From Arthrobacter horti (GTDB lineage: Bacteria > Actinomycetota > Actinomycetes > Actinomycetales > Micrococcaceae), in NCBI RefSeq assembly GCF_030731045.1, contig NZ_JAVALS010000001.1:1-64000 (forward strand): a stretch of DNA of 64,000 bases. Reading direction: 5' to 3'. Positions 16,172 through 25,489 of this stretch are shown piece after piece. The notes under the pieces are model-generated. The model was given only the letters and a program-made list of their open reading frames with translations, had not been told where the DNA came from and did not search any database. Within the stretch, counting starts at the first letter, position 1, and every line of letters starts with the position of its first letter. A program made the position numbers and the translations under genes.

Positions 16172-16757
16172 GGTTCGTCGGTCCCTTGTTCTTTCAGGAG
16201 TTCTCATCAAACGCGATCACCGCACCCCTTTGACGATTGACGTCAAGGACCTCGGGCGCAGCCCGGGCAGCATGCGGACCCTGGAAGAAGAGGTGCCTGC
16301 ACCGAGTGACCTTGGTGTGCCGCTCATTGGCGTCAAGGAAGGTTCCCTCGTGGAACTGGAATTGCGGCTGGAGTCCGTACACGAAGGAATCCTGGTATCC
16401 GGAACCGCTGACGTCCTCATCGAGGGCCAATGCGGTCGATGCCTGGATCCCCTTGCGTATGACCAGCGCGTCAGTGTGCAAGAGCTTTTCCTCTACCCGG
16501 GCCATGGGTCCGAGCCGGAGGAAGACGATGAAGAGCAACGTCGAGTCGAGCACGATGAGATCGATCTTGAGCCGGTGTTGCGGGATGCGGTGGTGACTTC
16601 ACTGCCGTTCCAGCCGGTGTGCCGGGAGGACTGCCAGGGTCTGTGTTCCGAATGCGGAATTCGCCTGGAGGACGAGCCGGGGCACCACCACGAGGTCCTC
16701 GATCCTCGCTGGGCTGCCCTCGCTCAGATGCAAGGCCAAACCGGCAAAACCGATTGA
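16170..16757 (+). CDS. YceD/DUF177 family protein
   Basis: Conserved partner of rpmF; in chloroplasts and bacteria DUF177 proteins are linked to 23S rRNA processing or ribosome assembly. The protein has IDVKDLGRSPGSMR near the N-terminus, the GQCGRCLDPL motif and a C-terminal CREDCQGLCSECG cysteine cluster that may bind zinc. An acidic stretch (EPEEDDEEQ) lies in the middle. The start is uncertain: GTG 16155 and ATG 16170 precede the predicted transcription start, whereas an AGGAG at 16196-16200 is placed for an in-frame ATC at 16206; TTG 16228 is another option. rpmF follows after 54 bases. Confidence 0.82.
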   Translation: MVRRSLVLSGVLIKRDHRTPLTIDVKDLGRSPGSMRTLEEEVPAPSDLGVPLIGVKEGSLVELELRLESVHEGILVSGTADVLIEGQCGRCLDPLAYDQRVSVQELFLYPGHGSEPEEDDEEQRRVEHDEIDLEPVLRDAVVTSLPFQPVCREDCQGLCSECGIRLEDEPGHHHEVLDPRWAALAQMQGQTGKTD

Positions 16758-16811
16758 TTCAGTGTTGGACCCGCGTCCCCGTGAGGGACGCTAGAGAGAA
16801 ATGAGTTAGCC

Positions 16812-17015
16812 GTGGCTGTTCCCAAGCGGAAGATGTCTCGCTCGAATACCCGCTCCCGCCGCTCCCAGTGGAAGGCTGCCGTCCCCAACCTGGTGAAGAC
16901 CGTTGAGAACGGCCGCGTCACCTACAGCCTGCCGCACCAGGCCAAGGTCGTCACCGACTCCGCCGGCACCGAGCTCTTCCTGGAGTACAAGGGCCGCAAG
17001 GTCGCTGACGTCTGA
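16812..17015 (+). CDS. rpmF: 50S ribosomal protein bL32
   Basis: 67 residues, starting at GTG. It begins [20 protein letters not shown], the hallmark of bL32, but has no cysteines, so it is the zinc-free form rather than the CxxC zinc-ribbon form. It lies between yceD and rnc in the usual order, and its stop is about 37 bases before the rnc start. Confidence 0.97.
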   Translation: MAVPKRKMSRSNTRSRRSQWKAAVPNLVKTVENGRVTYSLPHQAKVVTDSAGTELFLEYKGRKVADV

Positions 17016-17052
17016 TCCAGACCCTGCGTCTGAATCGGCTCAGGGCTGCGCA

Positions 17053-17742
17053 TTGGCATCATCTGAAGACCTGTTGAAGCGTCTCGGCGTCACCATTGAC
17101 GCCGAGACGCTTCGTCTTGCACTCACACACCGTTCCTACGCCTATGAGAACGGTGGTATCCCCACGAACGAACGCCTGGAATTCCTGGGCGATTCGATCC
17201 TGGGGTACTCCGTCACGGAGGCCCTCTACCGTGACTACCCGGACCTGCCCGAAGGGGAGCTGGCCAAGCGCCGCTCCGCCGTCGTCAGCACCCGGGCTCT
17301 CGCCGGGATCGCCCGGCACCTCGAGGTGGGCGGGCACATCTACCTCGGCCAGGGGGAGAAGCGCACCAACGGGATGGACAAGTCCTCCATCCTGGCGGAC
17401 ACCATGGAGGCCCTCATCGGCGCCTGCTACCTGTGCAACGGCATCGAAGTGGCACGGGACATGGTCATGCGCCTGGTGAGCCCTCTGCTGACCGACGCCG
17501 AGGCTCTCGGCGCGGCCACCGACTGGAAGACCTACATCCAGGAGTACGCGGCCAGCCACCAGCTCGGCCCCGTGATCTACGATGTGACCGGCTCCGGCCC
17601 GGACCACGCACGGGTCTTCGAGGCGCGGCTGATCATGGGCGGCGAGTCCTACGGCACCGGCCACGGCAACTCCAAGAAGGAAGCCGAACAGGAAGCTGCC
17701 GGCGACGCCTGGCGGACGCTCCAGTCGGTTCCCAAGGCCTGA
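17053..17742 (+). CDS. rnc: Ribonuclease III
   Basis: Double-strand-specific RNase that processes rRNA precursors and structured mRNAs. 229 residues: a catalytic domain with [20 protein letters not shown] (Glu/Asp metal ligands) and [12 protein letters not shown] (second acidic pair), then a double-stranded-RNA-binding domain from about residue 155 ending [16 protein letters not shown]. The only reasonable start after the rpmF stop is TTG 17053 with a weak AGGG site; the frame is open further upstream over rpmF but without a start. Operon with mutM (16-base gap). Confidence 0.94.
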   Translation: MASSEDLLKRLGVTIDAETLRLALTHRSYAYENGGIPTNERLEFLGDSILGYSVTEALYRDYPDLPEGELAKRRSAVVSTRALAGIARHLEVGGHIYLGQGEKRTNGMDKSSILADTMEALIGACYLCNGIEVARDMVMRLVSPLLTDAEALGAATDWKTYIQEYAASHQLGPVIYDVTGSGPDHARVFEARLIMGGESYGTGHGNSKKEAEQEAAGDAWRTLQSVPKA

Positions 17743-17758
17743 ACGGTCCGGACAGTCC

Positions 17759-18703
17759 GTGCCTGAACTGCCTGAAGTCGAAGTGGTCCGCTCCGGCCTG
17801 GAGCGCTGGGCCGTCGGCCGGCGCATCACGGACGCCCGGGTGCTGGACACCCGGAGCGTCCGCCGGCACGACGGCGGTGCGGGCCACTTCGAACAGGCGC
17901 TCGACGGCGCGCTGATCAGCGGCGCGGTCCGGCGCGGCAAATACCTCTGGCTGCTGCTGGACACCCCCGGGAGCGACGCACCGGGACCCTTTCCGGGCAC
18001 GGCGCTGCTCGCACACCTCGGCATGAGCGGGCAGCTCCTCATGGAGGACCCGTCCGCCACGGATGAGAAGCACCTCAAGGTACGGCTCTCCCTCAGCCCC
18101 AGCCCGGGCAAGCCGGACGAGCTTCGCTTCGTGGACCAGCGCATCTTCGGCGGACTGTCCGTCACCTCCATGGTGCCCACCCTGGACGGCCTGCCCGGAG
18201 GTCTCGGCTCGGAGGCACCACTTCTTCCCCAGGAAGTCAGCGGCATCGCCCGCGATCTCCTGGACCCCCACTTCGACCCGGATGCGGTGCACGATGTCCT
18301 GCACCGCCGCAAGAGCACCGTCAAGAGGTCGCTCCTGGACCAGAACCTGCTCTCCGGTGTGGGGAACATCTACGCCGATGAGGCCCTGTGGGCCGCCCGC
18401 TTGCACGGCGAACGCCCCACGAACACCCTCCGCAGGCCGGAGACGCTCCGTCTCCTGGAAGCAGCCCGGGACGTCATGGAACGGGCCCTGGCAGCCGGCG
18501 GCACCAGCTTCGACTCCCTCTACGTCAACGTCAATGGCGCGTCCGGCTACTTCTCCCGTTCCCTGAACGCCTACGGCCGCGAGGGGGAGCCCTGCCTGCG
18601 CTGTGCCGCTGAGGGCCGGCAGACCCTGATCCGCCGCGCGTCGTTCATGAACCGATCCTCGTACTTCTGCCCCAAGTGCCAGCCGGTGCCGCGGAAGCGG
18701 TGA
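17759..18703 (+). CDS. mutM: Formamidopyrimidine-DNA glycosylase (Fpg)
   Basis: Base-excision repair enzyme that removes 8-oxoguanine and formamidopyrimidines and nicks by beta/delta elimination. 314 residues: N-terminal [10 protein letters not shown] with catalytic Pro2/Glu3, RRGKYLW (Lys), [10 protein letters not shown], the helix-two-turn-helix [15 protein letters not shown] and a C-terminal zinc finger with CLRC and CPKC. It is longer than E. coli MutM because of inserts after residue 60, as in other actinobacteria. GTG start. It ends the rnc-mutM unit; a - strand gene converges 15 bases later. Confidence 0.95.
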   Translation: MPELPEVEVVRSGLERWAVGRRITDARVLDTRSVRRHDGGAGHFEQALDGALISGAVRRGKYLWLLLDTPGSDAPGPFPGTALLAHLGMSGQLLMEDPSATDEKHLKVRLSLSPSPGKPDELRFVDQRIFGGLSVTSMVPTLDGLPGGLGSEAPLLPQEVSGIARDLLDPHFDPDAVHDVLHRRKSTVKRSLLDQNLLSGVGNIYADEALWAARLHGERPTNTLRRPETLRLLEAARDVMERALAAGGTSFDSLYVNVNGASGYFSRSLNAYGREGEPCLRCAAEGRQTLIRRASFMNRSSYFCPKCQPVPRKR

Positions 18704-18718
18704 CCACCGGCTCTGCGT

Positions 18719-19117
18719 TCAGATCCCGTCCGGGACGAGTTCCAGCAGCCTTTCGAAGAGGAGCTGCAGCTCACCGCTCTTGACGTACGTGTCGATGTGG
18801 CCGTCGAAGAACCGTTCGCCGCGGATGATGTACGTGAACCTTGTCCCCAGTTCCTCGAGCGACGCACTGGACGGAGAGACGTCCTTGACCGCCGGGAAAT
18901 TCGCCAGGTAATCGGGGTCGCCCCTGGTGAGTTCCACTGCGGCGTCCATGCCGGACATCAAAGCCGGATCGTACGAGTACCAGCGCATCTGACGTGCCCC
19001 GTCCGGTCTCAGCTCACCGCCGCGCGGGGCAGACACCTCCCGCTCGCTCCTCAGAAGGAGCAGGGCGGTGCGGACCAGCTGGACGCGTGCCGCGTGCAGT
19101 GAGGGTGAAGCGGTCAT
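18719..19117 (-). CDS. DUF6508-like hypothetical protein
   Basis: A 132-residue soluble protein. The pattern of GG.L..DG..QM.WYSYDP followed by LTRGDPDYLANF and RGERFFDGHID resembles the DUF6508 family, whose function is unknown. An excellent GGAGG site lies 8 bases before ATG 19117, so the longer in-frame extension to 19168 is unlikely. It converges on mutM and is divergent from the MFS gene. Confidence 0.6.
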   Translation of the reverse strand: MTASPSLHAARVQLVRTALLLLRSEREVSAPRGGELRPDGARQMRWYSYDPALMSGMDAAVELTRGDPDYLANFPAVKDVSPSSASLEELGTRFTYIIRGERFFDGHIDTYVKSGELQLLFERLLELVPDGI

Positions 19118-19232
19118 TTTCGGGACCTCCGAGTGCCGGTGGGGCGTTGGAATACCAAGAATAGACACGGTCCGCAGCCCGTGCCGTCAGCCTGTGGGAG
19201 GACCTGAAGCAATTCCTGCATATGATCGATGA

Positions 19233-20546
19233 ATGCCCACCGCCACGGAACGTCCCGCCCGCAGCACGCCCCGGAGCCGGCTCTCCCGGACCTTCTCCGA
19301 TCCGGTGCTTCGCGGCCTCACGACGGCCGTGGGCTTCTCCTCGCTCGGCCGGGGCGCCTTCTTCAGCCTCACTGTCATCTACTTCACCACCAAGGTGGGG
19401 CTCAGCGCGGCCGAGGTCGCCCTGGTCCTGACCGCTGCCAACGCCCTTGGCCTGGTGGCGTCAGTCGCCGCCGGTCACCTGGCCGACCATGTCAGCGCCC
19501 GGCGGATGCAGGTGGCCTTCACACTCTGCCAGGGCGCCGCGTTGGCGGCCTACGCCCTGGCCTCGGACTTCACCTCTGTCCTGATCATGGCCTCGCTGGT
19601 CAGTATCAGCGAACGCTCCGCCAACAGTGCCCGCAGCGCGATCATCGCCCGGGCCTTCACCGGCCAGGCCCGGGTCTCCTCACGGGCCATCCTGCGGACC
19701 ATGACCAACGTCGGCATCGCCCTTGGCTCCAGCGCGGCAGCGGTCCCGCTGCTCCTGAACACCTCGGACGCCTTCCGGGTCGCCATCGTCACCGCCGGTG
19801 TCTTCGTCCTGCTCAGCGCCACGCAGGTGGCGCGGCTGCCGCGGCGCGTCGACGCCGTCCCGGCCCAGACGAACACAGCTCAGCCGGGCGCGACGCCGGC
19901 GGGAGACGAAGCGGAGGCGGCCGCGCCGTCGTCGTCCGCCCGCTCGCCGTACCGGGACGTGCGCTACTTGGCCGTCACCGCGCTGACCGGGATCTTCGCC
20001 ATGCAGTTCGTGGTGGCCGAGGTGGGCATCCCGCAGTGGATCACCCAGCACACGCACCTGCCCACCGTCCTCGTGTCCGTCCTGCTGGTTACCAACACCC
20101 TCCTGGTCATCGGCCTGCAGATCCCGCTCTCCCGTGGCAGCGACGACGTCGGCAAGGCCGGCCGCCTGAGCCTGTTCTCCGGCGTCCTTATGGCGGCGGC
20201 GTGCGGGGCCTATGCTCTCGGCGCCACCGGGCCGCTGTGGTTCGGCGTGGTGGCCATGCTGATCGGACTGGTGGCCCACACCTTCGCCGAGATCCTCTCC
20301 TCCGCGGCGGGCTGGGGCCTCAGCTTCGAACTCGCCGACCAGCGCCGCGCCGGTGCCTATCAGGGTGTGTTCTCCACCGGTATCTCCCTGGCCACCATGC
20401 TGGCCCCGGCCGTGGTGACGTTCACCGCGCTCAGCCATGGCGCCGCCGGCTGGGGTGTTCTCGCGGCGATCTTCCTGGCCTGCGCCGCGGCCTTGTGGCT
20501 GATCGCCCGCCGCGCCGCCCGGGAGACGCCCGTCGTCGCGGGATAG
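19233..20546 (+). CDS. Major facilitator superfamily transporter
   Basis: 437 residues with about 12 hydrophobic segments and a hydrophilic, Pro/Ala/Glu-rich central loop (about 205-235), the classic 6+6 MFS layout. The loop after helix 2 (GHLADHVSARRM) is an MFS motif A variant. The sequence resembles drug/solute efflux permeases; the substrate is not predictable. ATG start; it sits 56 bases upstream of smc with no terminator seen between, so partial co-transcription is possible. Confidence 0.8.
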   Translation: MPTATERPARSTPRSRLSRTFSDPVLRGLTTAVGFSSLGRGAFFSLTVIYFTTKVGLSAAEVALVLTAANALGLVASVAAGHLADHVSARRMQVAFTLCQGAALAAYALASDFTSVLIMASLVSISERSANSARSAIIARAFTGQARVSSRAILRTMTNVGIALGSSAAAVPLLLNTSDAFRVAIVTAGVFVLLSATQVARLPRRVDAVPAQTNTAQPGATPAGDEAEAAAPSSSARSPYRDVRYLAVTALTGIFAMQFVVAEVGIPQWITQHTHLPTVLVSVLLVTNTLLVIGLQIPLSRGSDDVGKAGRLSLFSGVLMAAACGAYALGATGPLWFGVVAMLIGLVAHTFAEILSSAAGWGLSFELADQRRAGAYQGVFSTGISLATMLAPAVVTFTALSHGAAGWGVLAAIFLACAAALWLIARRAARETPVVAG

Positions 20547-20602
20547 GGTTAAGCGACCGTGTCCGCCCTGCGGCCATCCCAGGCCAGAGAGTCCCCACCA
20601 CC

Positions 20603-23600
20603 GTGCACCTGAAGAACCTCACCATCCGCGGTTTCAAGTCCTTCGCCTCGGCCACGAGCTTCACCTTCGAACCGGGTGTCACCGCGATCGTGGGACCGAA
20701 CGGCAGTGGCAAGTCCAATGTGGTGGACGCCCTGTCCTGGGTCATGGGGGAGCAGGGCGCCAAGACCCTGCGCGGCGGCAAGATGGAGGACGTCATCTTC
20801 GCGGGCACCGCCGGCCGCCCGCCCCTGGGCCGCGCGCACGTCTCCCTCACCATCGACAACGCCGACGGCGCCCTGCCGATCGACTACAGCGAAGTCACCA
20901 TCTCCCGTACCCTGTTCCGCACCGGCGGCAGTGAGTACGCCATCAACGGCAGCAGCTGCCGCCTGCTGGACATCCAGGAACTCCTCTCCGACTCTGGCCT
21001 GGGCCGGGAGATGCACGTGATCGTGGGGCAGGGCCAGCTGGACCGGATCCTGCACGCCACCCCGGAGGACCGCCGCGGCTTCATCGAGGAGGCCGCCGGC
21101 ATCCTCAAACACCGCCGCCGCAAGGAACGCACCCTCCGCAAGCTCGACGCTATGCAGGGCAATCTGCAACGCCTGAGCGATCTCTCGGCCGAACTCCGGC
21201 GCCAGCTCGGCCCGCTGGGGCGGCAGGCCGCCGTCGCGCGCCGCGCCCAGACCGTGCAGAGCGAGCTCCGGGACGCCAAGGCCCGTCTGCTCGCTGATGA
21301 CCTGGTCCGCCTCACGGCCGAGCTCGAATCCGACGCGGCCCGGGAGAAGGCTCTCCTGGAGAGGATCGCCGTGGTGGAGCGGGACCTCGGTCACGGTCGC
21401 GAGCAGCAGGCCTTGGCCGAGCAGTCGGCCGCGGAGATGGCCCCGAAGATCATCCGGGCCCGCGGCACCTGGCATCAGCTCACCACCTCCCGCGAGCGCC
21501 TGCGGGGCCTCGGCCAGCTCGCCACCGAACGGCACCGGCTGCTCGGCTCCAGCGATCCGGTGACCCGGTCGAACGACGCCGACCAGATGGACCAGCAGGC
21601 TGAACGCGCCCGTGCCGAGGCGGCCCGCGCGGCGGACGAGGTGGGGCAGCTCAAGGAGACGCTCGACGTCGTCGTGCAGCAGCGTGGTGAAGCCGAGGCC
21701 GAGGCCCGGGCCGAGGACGCCCGGGTCACCGCCGCCCTGCGTGCGGCCGCCGACCGCCGGGAGTCCCTGGCCACGCTCAGCGGCAAGGCCGGCGCCACAC
21801 GCTCCCGCGTCCAGGCCGTGGAAGAGGAACTCGGCAGGATCCACGAGTCGCTCTTGGACTGTGAGAAGCGCCACTCCGCGATCGAGAGCGAGTTCGCCGC
21901 CCGCGAGGCGGAGCTCGCGCACAGCGAATCGGGTGAGGAGAATCTCGACAGCGAATACGAGGAGGCCGCGGCCGCGCTCGAAGCGCTGGAATCCCAGGAT
22001 GACGCCCTGTCGGCGAAGCAGCGCGACGCCGAACACCGGCTCGCCGCCCTTGGCGCCCGGCTGGAAGCCCTCACTCAGGCCAGCGCGCCCCGCGACGGCA
22101 GCGCCCGGCTGGCCGAACACCCGGGGATCCTCGGCAGCATCGCCGGTGCCGTCAAGGTCATGCCGGGTCATGAGACCGCCGTGGCGGCCGCGCTCGGGCC
22201 GTACGCGGAAGCCCTCGTCGCCGACGGTGTGGCCGGGGCGGCGGACGCTCTCGCCCGTCTCAAGGACGACGACGCCGGCCGCGCCCACGTGCTGATCGGC
22301 AGCACCGCTGAACCGGACGCCGCCCTCGGTGCGGCTGACGCCTCGCACTCGTCCGCCGTTCCGGCGCGGTCCGTGGTGACCCCGCTCGGGCCGGGCGCCG
22401 CGGCCGTGCTGCGCCTGCTGGACCAGGTCCTGCTGGTGGAGGACGTCCGCCAGGCTCAGGACGTTCTGACGGCGCACCCGTCCGCCGTGGTGGTCACCCG
22501 CGAAGGCGACATCCTTTCCGGGCACCTGGCCAGCGGAGGCTCGCCGGCCACCGGCTCGCTCCTGGAGACGCAGACCGCCATCGATGAGACCCGGGAACAG
22601 CTCGCCGCAGTCACCGCGGAAGCCGAACGGCTCCGCTTCGCCCGCAAGTCCCTGGGCGACCGGCTCGCCGAGGCTCAGGAACGCGCCGATGCCGCCCTGG
22701 ACCGGCTGCACGAATCCGATGCCGCCCTGGCCGCCGCCGCGGAACGGCTCGGCGGACTGAAGACGCAGCTGAGGACCGTCGACGCCGAGGCGGGGCGTCT
22801 GCGCGCCGCACGCACCGTGGCAGAACAGAAGCTCGCCGGGCACAGCAGCGAGCTCGAAGCCCTCGCCGCACGCCTTGCGGCCGCCCAGCAGGAAGCGGCC
22901 GAGTCGCAGGACATCGGAGTCACGGGCGACCGCCGGGAGCAGCTGGAGACCCGGGCCCGTGAGGTCCGTGCCATGGAGGTCGACGCCCGGCTGGCCCTGC
23001 GCAGCGCGGAGGAGCAGCAAGCGAGCGCTGAACGCCGCGCCGCGGGTCTCGAGCGGGCCGCGGCGAGCGAACGCCGCGCCCAGGCCGAGGCCGCAGCCCG
23101 TGCCGAGCGCCGTCGTCGTCAAGCCGCCCGCGCCGAAGCCGTGGCACTCGCCGCGCAGGAGGCGGCCCGGCTCGCCGACCGCTCCGTGGAGCGTGCCGCG
23201 GCCGAGCTCGCCCGGGTGGAGGAGGACGGCGGCAAATATGACGCGCTGCTGAACGGCCTGCGTGCCGGCAACGACACCCTGGCCCGGGAGCTGTCCGAAC
23301 TCACCGGCTCCGCACACCGGGACCAACTGGCCCTGACCCAGCAGCGGGCCCGCATCGAGGCCGTGGAGCAGCGCGCCATCGATGAGCTCGGCACGGCAGC
23401 GGAGCAGCTCGTGGCCGAGTTCGGCCCCCATCTGCCGGTGCCCGTGGCCGACGGCGCCGGGGACAAGTGGGCCGAGTTGCGGCAGGAAGTGGATGAGGAC
23501 GGCAATCCGGTGCCGGCCGGGGTGCCCTTCGTCCGGGCCGAACAGGAGAAACGCCTCAAGAGGGCGGAGAAGGACCTCTCCTCTCTGGGGAAGATCAACC

Positions 23601-24181
23601 CGTTGGCCCTGGAGGAGTTCGCGGCGCTGGAGGAGCGGCACCAGTTCCTCAACACCCAGCTGGAGGACCTGAAGGCCAGCCGCAAGGACCTTCTGGACAT
23701 CATCAAGGAGGTCGACGCCAGGGTGCAGGAGGTCTTCACCGAAGCCTTCGCGGACACGGCCGAGCAGTTCGTGCACGTCTTCGGCCGGCTGTTCCCGGGC
23801 GGTGAGGGAAGGCTGGTTCTGACCGATCCGTCGGACATGCTTACCACGGGCATCGAGGTGGAGGCACGGCCCGCCGGCAAGAAGATCAAGCGGCTCTCGC
23901 TGCTCTCCGGCGGAGAACGCTCCCTGACCGCGGTGGCGCTCCTGGTGGCGATCTTCAAGGCCCGCCCCTCGCCGTTCTACGTCATGGACGAGGTGGAGGC
24001 GGCACTGGACGACGTCAACCTGGGCCGCCTGATCACCATCTTCGAGGAACTGCGCGAGTCCAGCCAGCTGATCGTCATCACACACCAGAAGCGCACCATG
24101 GAGGTGGCGGACGCGCTGTACGGCGTCACGATGCGCGGCGACGGGGTCACCACCGTCATCTCGCAGCGCATGGGGGAGTAA
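20603..24181 (+). CDS. smc: Chromosome segregation protein SMC
   Basis: Condensin ATPase that compacts and segregates the chromosome with ScpA/ScpB. About 1192 residues: N-terminal Walker A GPNGSGKSN (about 32-40), a coiled coil to about 500, a hinge around 510-640 (including HPGILGSIAGAVKVMPGHE), a second coiled coil, then ABC signature LSGGERSLTAVAL and Walker B FYVMDEVEAALDD. Length is normal. The start is GTG 20603; the same frame is open far upstream through the MFS gene, but that is a shadow. ftsY follows after 22 bases, the standard smc-ftsY pair. Confidence 0.97.
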   Translation: MHLKNLTIRGFKSFASATSFTFEPGVTAIVGPNGSGKSNVVDALSWVMGEQGAKTLRGGKMEDVIFAGTAGRPPLGRAHVSLTIDNADGALPIDYSEVTISRTLFRTGGSEYAINGSSCRLLDIQELLSDSGLGREMHVIVGQGQLDRILHATPEDRRGFIEEAAGILKHRRRKERTLRKLDAMQGNLQRLSDLSAELRRQLGPLGRQAAVARRAQTVQSELRDAKARLLADDLVRLTAELESDAAREKALLERIAVVERDLGHGREQQALAEQSAAEMAPKIIRARGTWHQLTTSRERLRGLGQLATERHRLLGSSDPVTRSNDADQMDQQAERARAEAARAADEVGQLKETLDVVVQQRGEAEAEARAEDARVTAALRAAADRRESLATLSGKAGATRSRVQAVEEELGRIHESLLDCEKRHSAIESEFAAREAELAHSESGEENLDSEYEEAAAALEALESQDDALSAKQRDAEHRLAALGARLEALTQASAPRDGSARLAEHPGILGSIAGAVKVMPGHETAVAAALGPYAEALVADGVAGAADALARLKDDDAGRAHVLIGSTAEPDAALGAADASHSSAVPARSVVTPLGPGAAAVLRLLDQVLLVEDVRQAQDVLTAHPSAVVVTREGDILSGHLASGGSPATGSLLETQTAIDETREQLAAVTAEAERLRFARKSLGDRLAEAQERADAALDRLHESDAALAAAAERLGGLKTQLRTVDAEAGRLRAARTVAEQKLAGHSSELEALAARLAAAQQEAAESQDIGVTGDRREQLETRAREVRAMEVDARLALRSAEEQQASAERRAAGLERAAASERRAQAEAAARAERRRRQAARAEAVALAAQEAARLADRSVERAAAELARVEEDGGKYDALLNGLRAGNDTLARELSELTGSAHRDQLALTQQRARIEAVEQRAIDELGTAAEQLVAEFGPHLPVPVADGAGDKWAELRQEVDEDGNPVPAGVPFVRAEQEKRLKRAEKDLSSLGKINPLALEEFAALEERHQFLNTQLEDLKASRKDLLDIIKEVDARVQEVFTEAFADTAEQFVHVFGRLFPGGEGRLVLTDPSDMLTTGIEVEARPAGKKIKRLSLLSGGERSLTAVALLVAIFKARPSPFYVMDEVEAALDDVNLGRLITIFEELRESSQLIVITHQKRTMEVADALYGVTMRGDGVTTVISQRMGE

Positions 24182-24203
24182 CGCGCTGTGAGAAGCTAGG
24201 AGG

Positions 24204-25403
24204 GTGAATGACGCCCTCCCTTTGATCCTGTCCATCGTCGGCGTCCTGGTGGTGCTCGGCCTGGCCGTGCCGCTCCTGCTCAAGAGCCGCAGCAAGAAGA
24301 CCTACACCACCACGCGCGACGCCAATGACCCGGTCATCCCCTCCTCGGGTGGCACCGCCGTCCTTGACCGCGAAGCGGGAGCCTCCACGGACGACGCCGG
24401 CCCCGCGGCTCCCGCGGGCACCGTCACCGAGGAGCCGCTCGAGGACCTTCTCCCGGCCGCTCCCGCCGTCGAACAGCCGGCACCCGTCGCCGGCCGCATG
24501 CAGCGTCTGCGCGCCCGCCTGCTGAACTCCTCCAACGTCCTGGGCAAGGGCCTGCTGGCACTGCTCTCGAGTGACCAGATCGACGAGGACACCTGGGACG
24601 AGATCGAGGAGACCCTGCTCCTGGCGGACCTCGGCACCGAACCCACCACCGAACTCATGGAAGCGCTCCGCGCCCGCGTCAAGGTCATGGGCAGCCGCGA
24701 CGCCGGTGAAGTCCGCGCTATGCTCCGCGAGGAACTTCTCAAGCTCGTGGACCCCACCGTGGACCGCAGCCTCGACGTCAGCCGCAAGGCCGACCGCCCC
24801 GCGGTCATGCTCGTGGTGGGAGTCAACGGCGTCGGCAAGACCACCACCGTGGGCAAGCTGGCCCGTGTGCTCGTGGCCGAGGACAAGGACGTCATCCTGG
24901 GCGCCGCTGACACCTTCCGCGCCGCCGCCGCCGAGCAGCTGACCACCTGGGGCGAGCGCGTGGGCGTGCCCACCGTGAAGTCCGACGTCGAGGGCGCCGA
25001 CCCCGCGTCCGTCGCCTTCGAAGCCGTCAAGGCCGGCATCGAGCAGGAGGTGGACGTGGTCATGGTGGACACCGCCGGCCGCCTGCAGAACAAGGTCGGC
25101 CTGATGGACGAGCTGGGCAAGGTCAAGCGCGTCATCGAGAAGCTCGCCGACGTGGATGAGGTCCTCCTGGTCTTGGATGCCACCACGGGCCAGAACGGCC
25201 TGACCCAGGCGCGCGTGTTCTCCGAGGTGGTGGACATCAGCGGCATCGTCCTGACCAAGCTGGACGGCACCGCGAAGGGCGGCATCGTCGTCGCGATCCA
25301 GCGCACGCTGGGTGTGCCGGTCAAGCTCGTGGGCCTCGGCGAAGGCCCGGATGATCTGGCCCCGTTCGACCCTGAAGCGTTCGTGGACGCCATCCTCGGC
25401 TGA
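24204..25403 (+). CDS. ftsY: Signal recognition particle receptor FtsY
   Basis: Membrane receptor GTPase that docks Ffh-ribosome complexes on SecYEG. 399 residues: an N-terminal hydrophobic segment (about 5-25) that anchors it directly, an acidic/Ala-rich linker, then the NG domain with GVNGVGKTTTVGKLA, AADTFRAAA, VDTAGR and TKLDGTAKGG. A TM anchor rather than only an acidic A domain is common in actinobacteria. The GTG start is unusually close to AGGAGG (24198-24203), leaving essentially no spacer. Its partner ffh is at 30.8 kb. Confidence 0.96.
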   Translation: MNDALPLILSIVGVLVVLGLAVPLLLKSRSKKTYTTTRDANDPVIPSSGGTAVLDREAGASTDDAGPAAPAGTVTEEPLEDLLPAAPAVEQPAPVAGRMQRLRARLLNSSNVLGKGLLALLSSDQIDEDTWDEIEETLLLADLGTEPTTELMEALRARVKVMGSRDAGEVRAMLREELLKLVDPTVDRSLDVSRKADRPAVMLVVGVNGVGKTTTVGKLARVLVAEDKDVILGAADTFRAAAAEQLTTWGERVGVPTVKSDVEGADPASVAFEAVKAGIEQEVDVVMVDTAGRLQNKVGLMDELGKVKRVIEKLADVDEVLLVLDATTGQNGLTQARVFSEVVDISGIVLTKLDGTAKGGIVVAIQRTLGVPVKLVGLGEGPDDLAPFDPEAFVDAILG

Positions 25404-25420
25404 TCCGCTCCGCACTGGCG

Positions 25421-25453
25421 GAAGACCCCCACTGGAATCCAGTGGGGGTCTTC
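25421..25453. terminator. Rho-independent-type terminator, ftsY / GH79-like convergence
   Basis: Perfect 15-bp arms (GAAGACCCCCACTGG and its complement) with a 3-base loop, 18 bases after the ftsY stop and 36 bases before the end of the convergent - strand gene. It probably serves both directions. Confidence 0.8.
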
Positions 25454-25489
25454 GTCGTTCCGGGGCCGGATCGGCCTTTCGCGGACGGC

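Noticed and set aside
19229..20602. Open frame upstream of and continuous with smc
   Set aside because: It lies over the MFS gene and encodes low-complexity Arg/Pro/Gly-rich sequence; SMC similarity begins at the GTG at 20603.
20549..24295. Very long - strand frame opposite smc
   Set aside because: Antisense shadow typical of high-GC coding DNA; smc is unambiguous.
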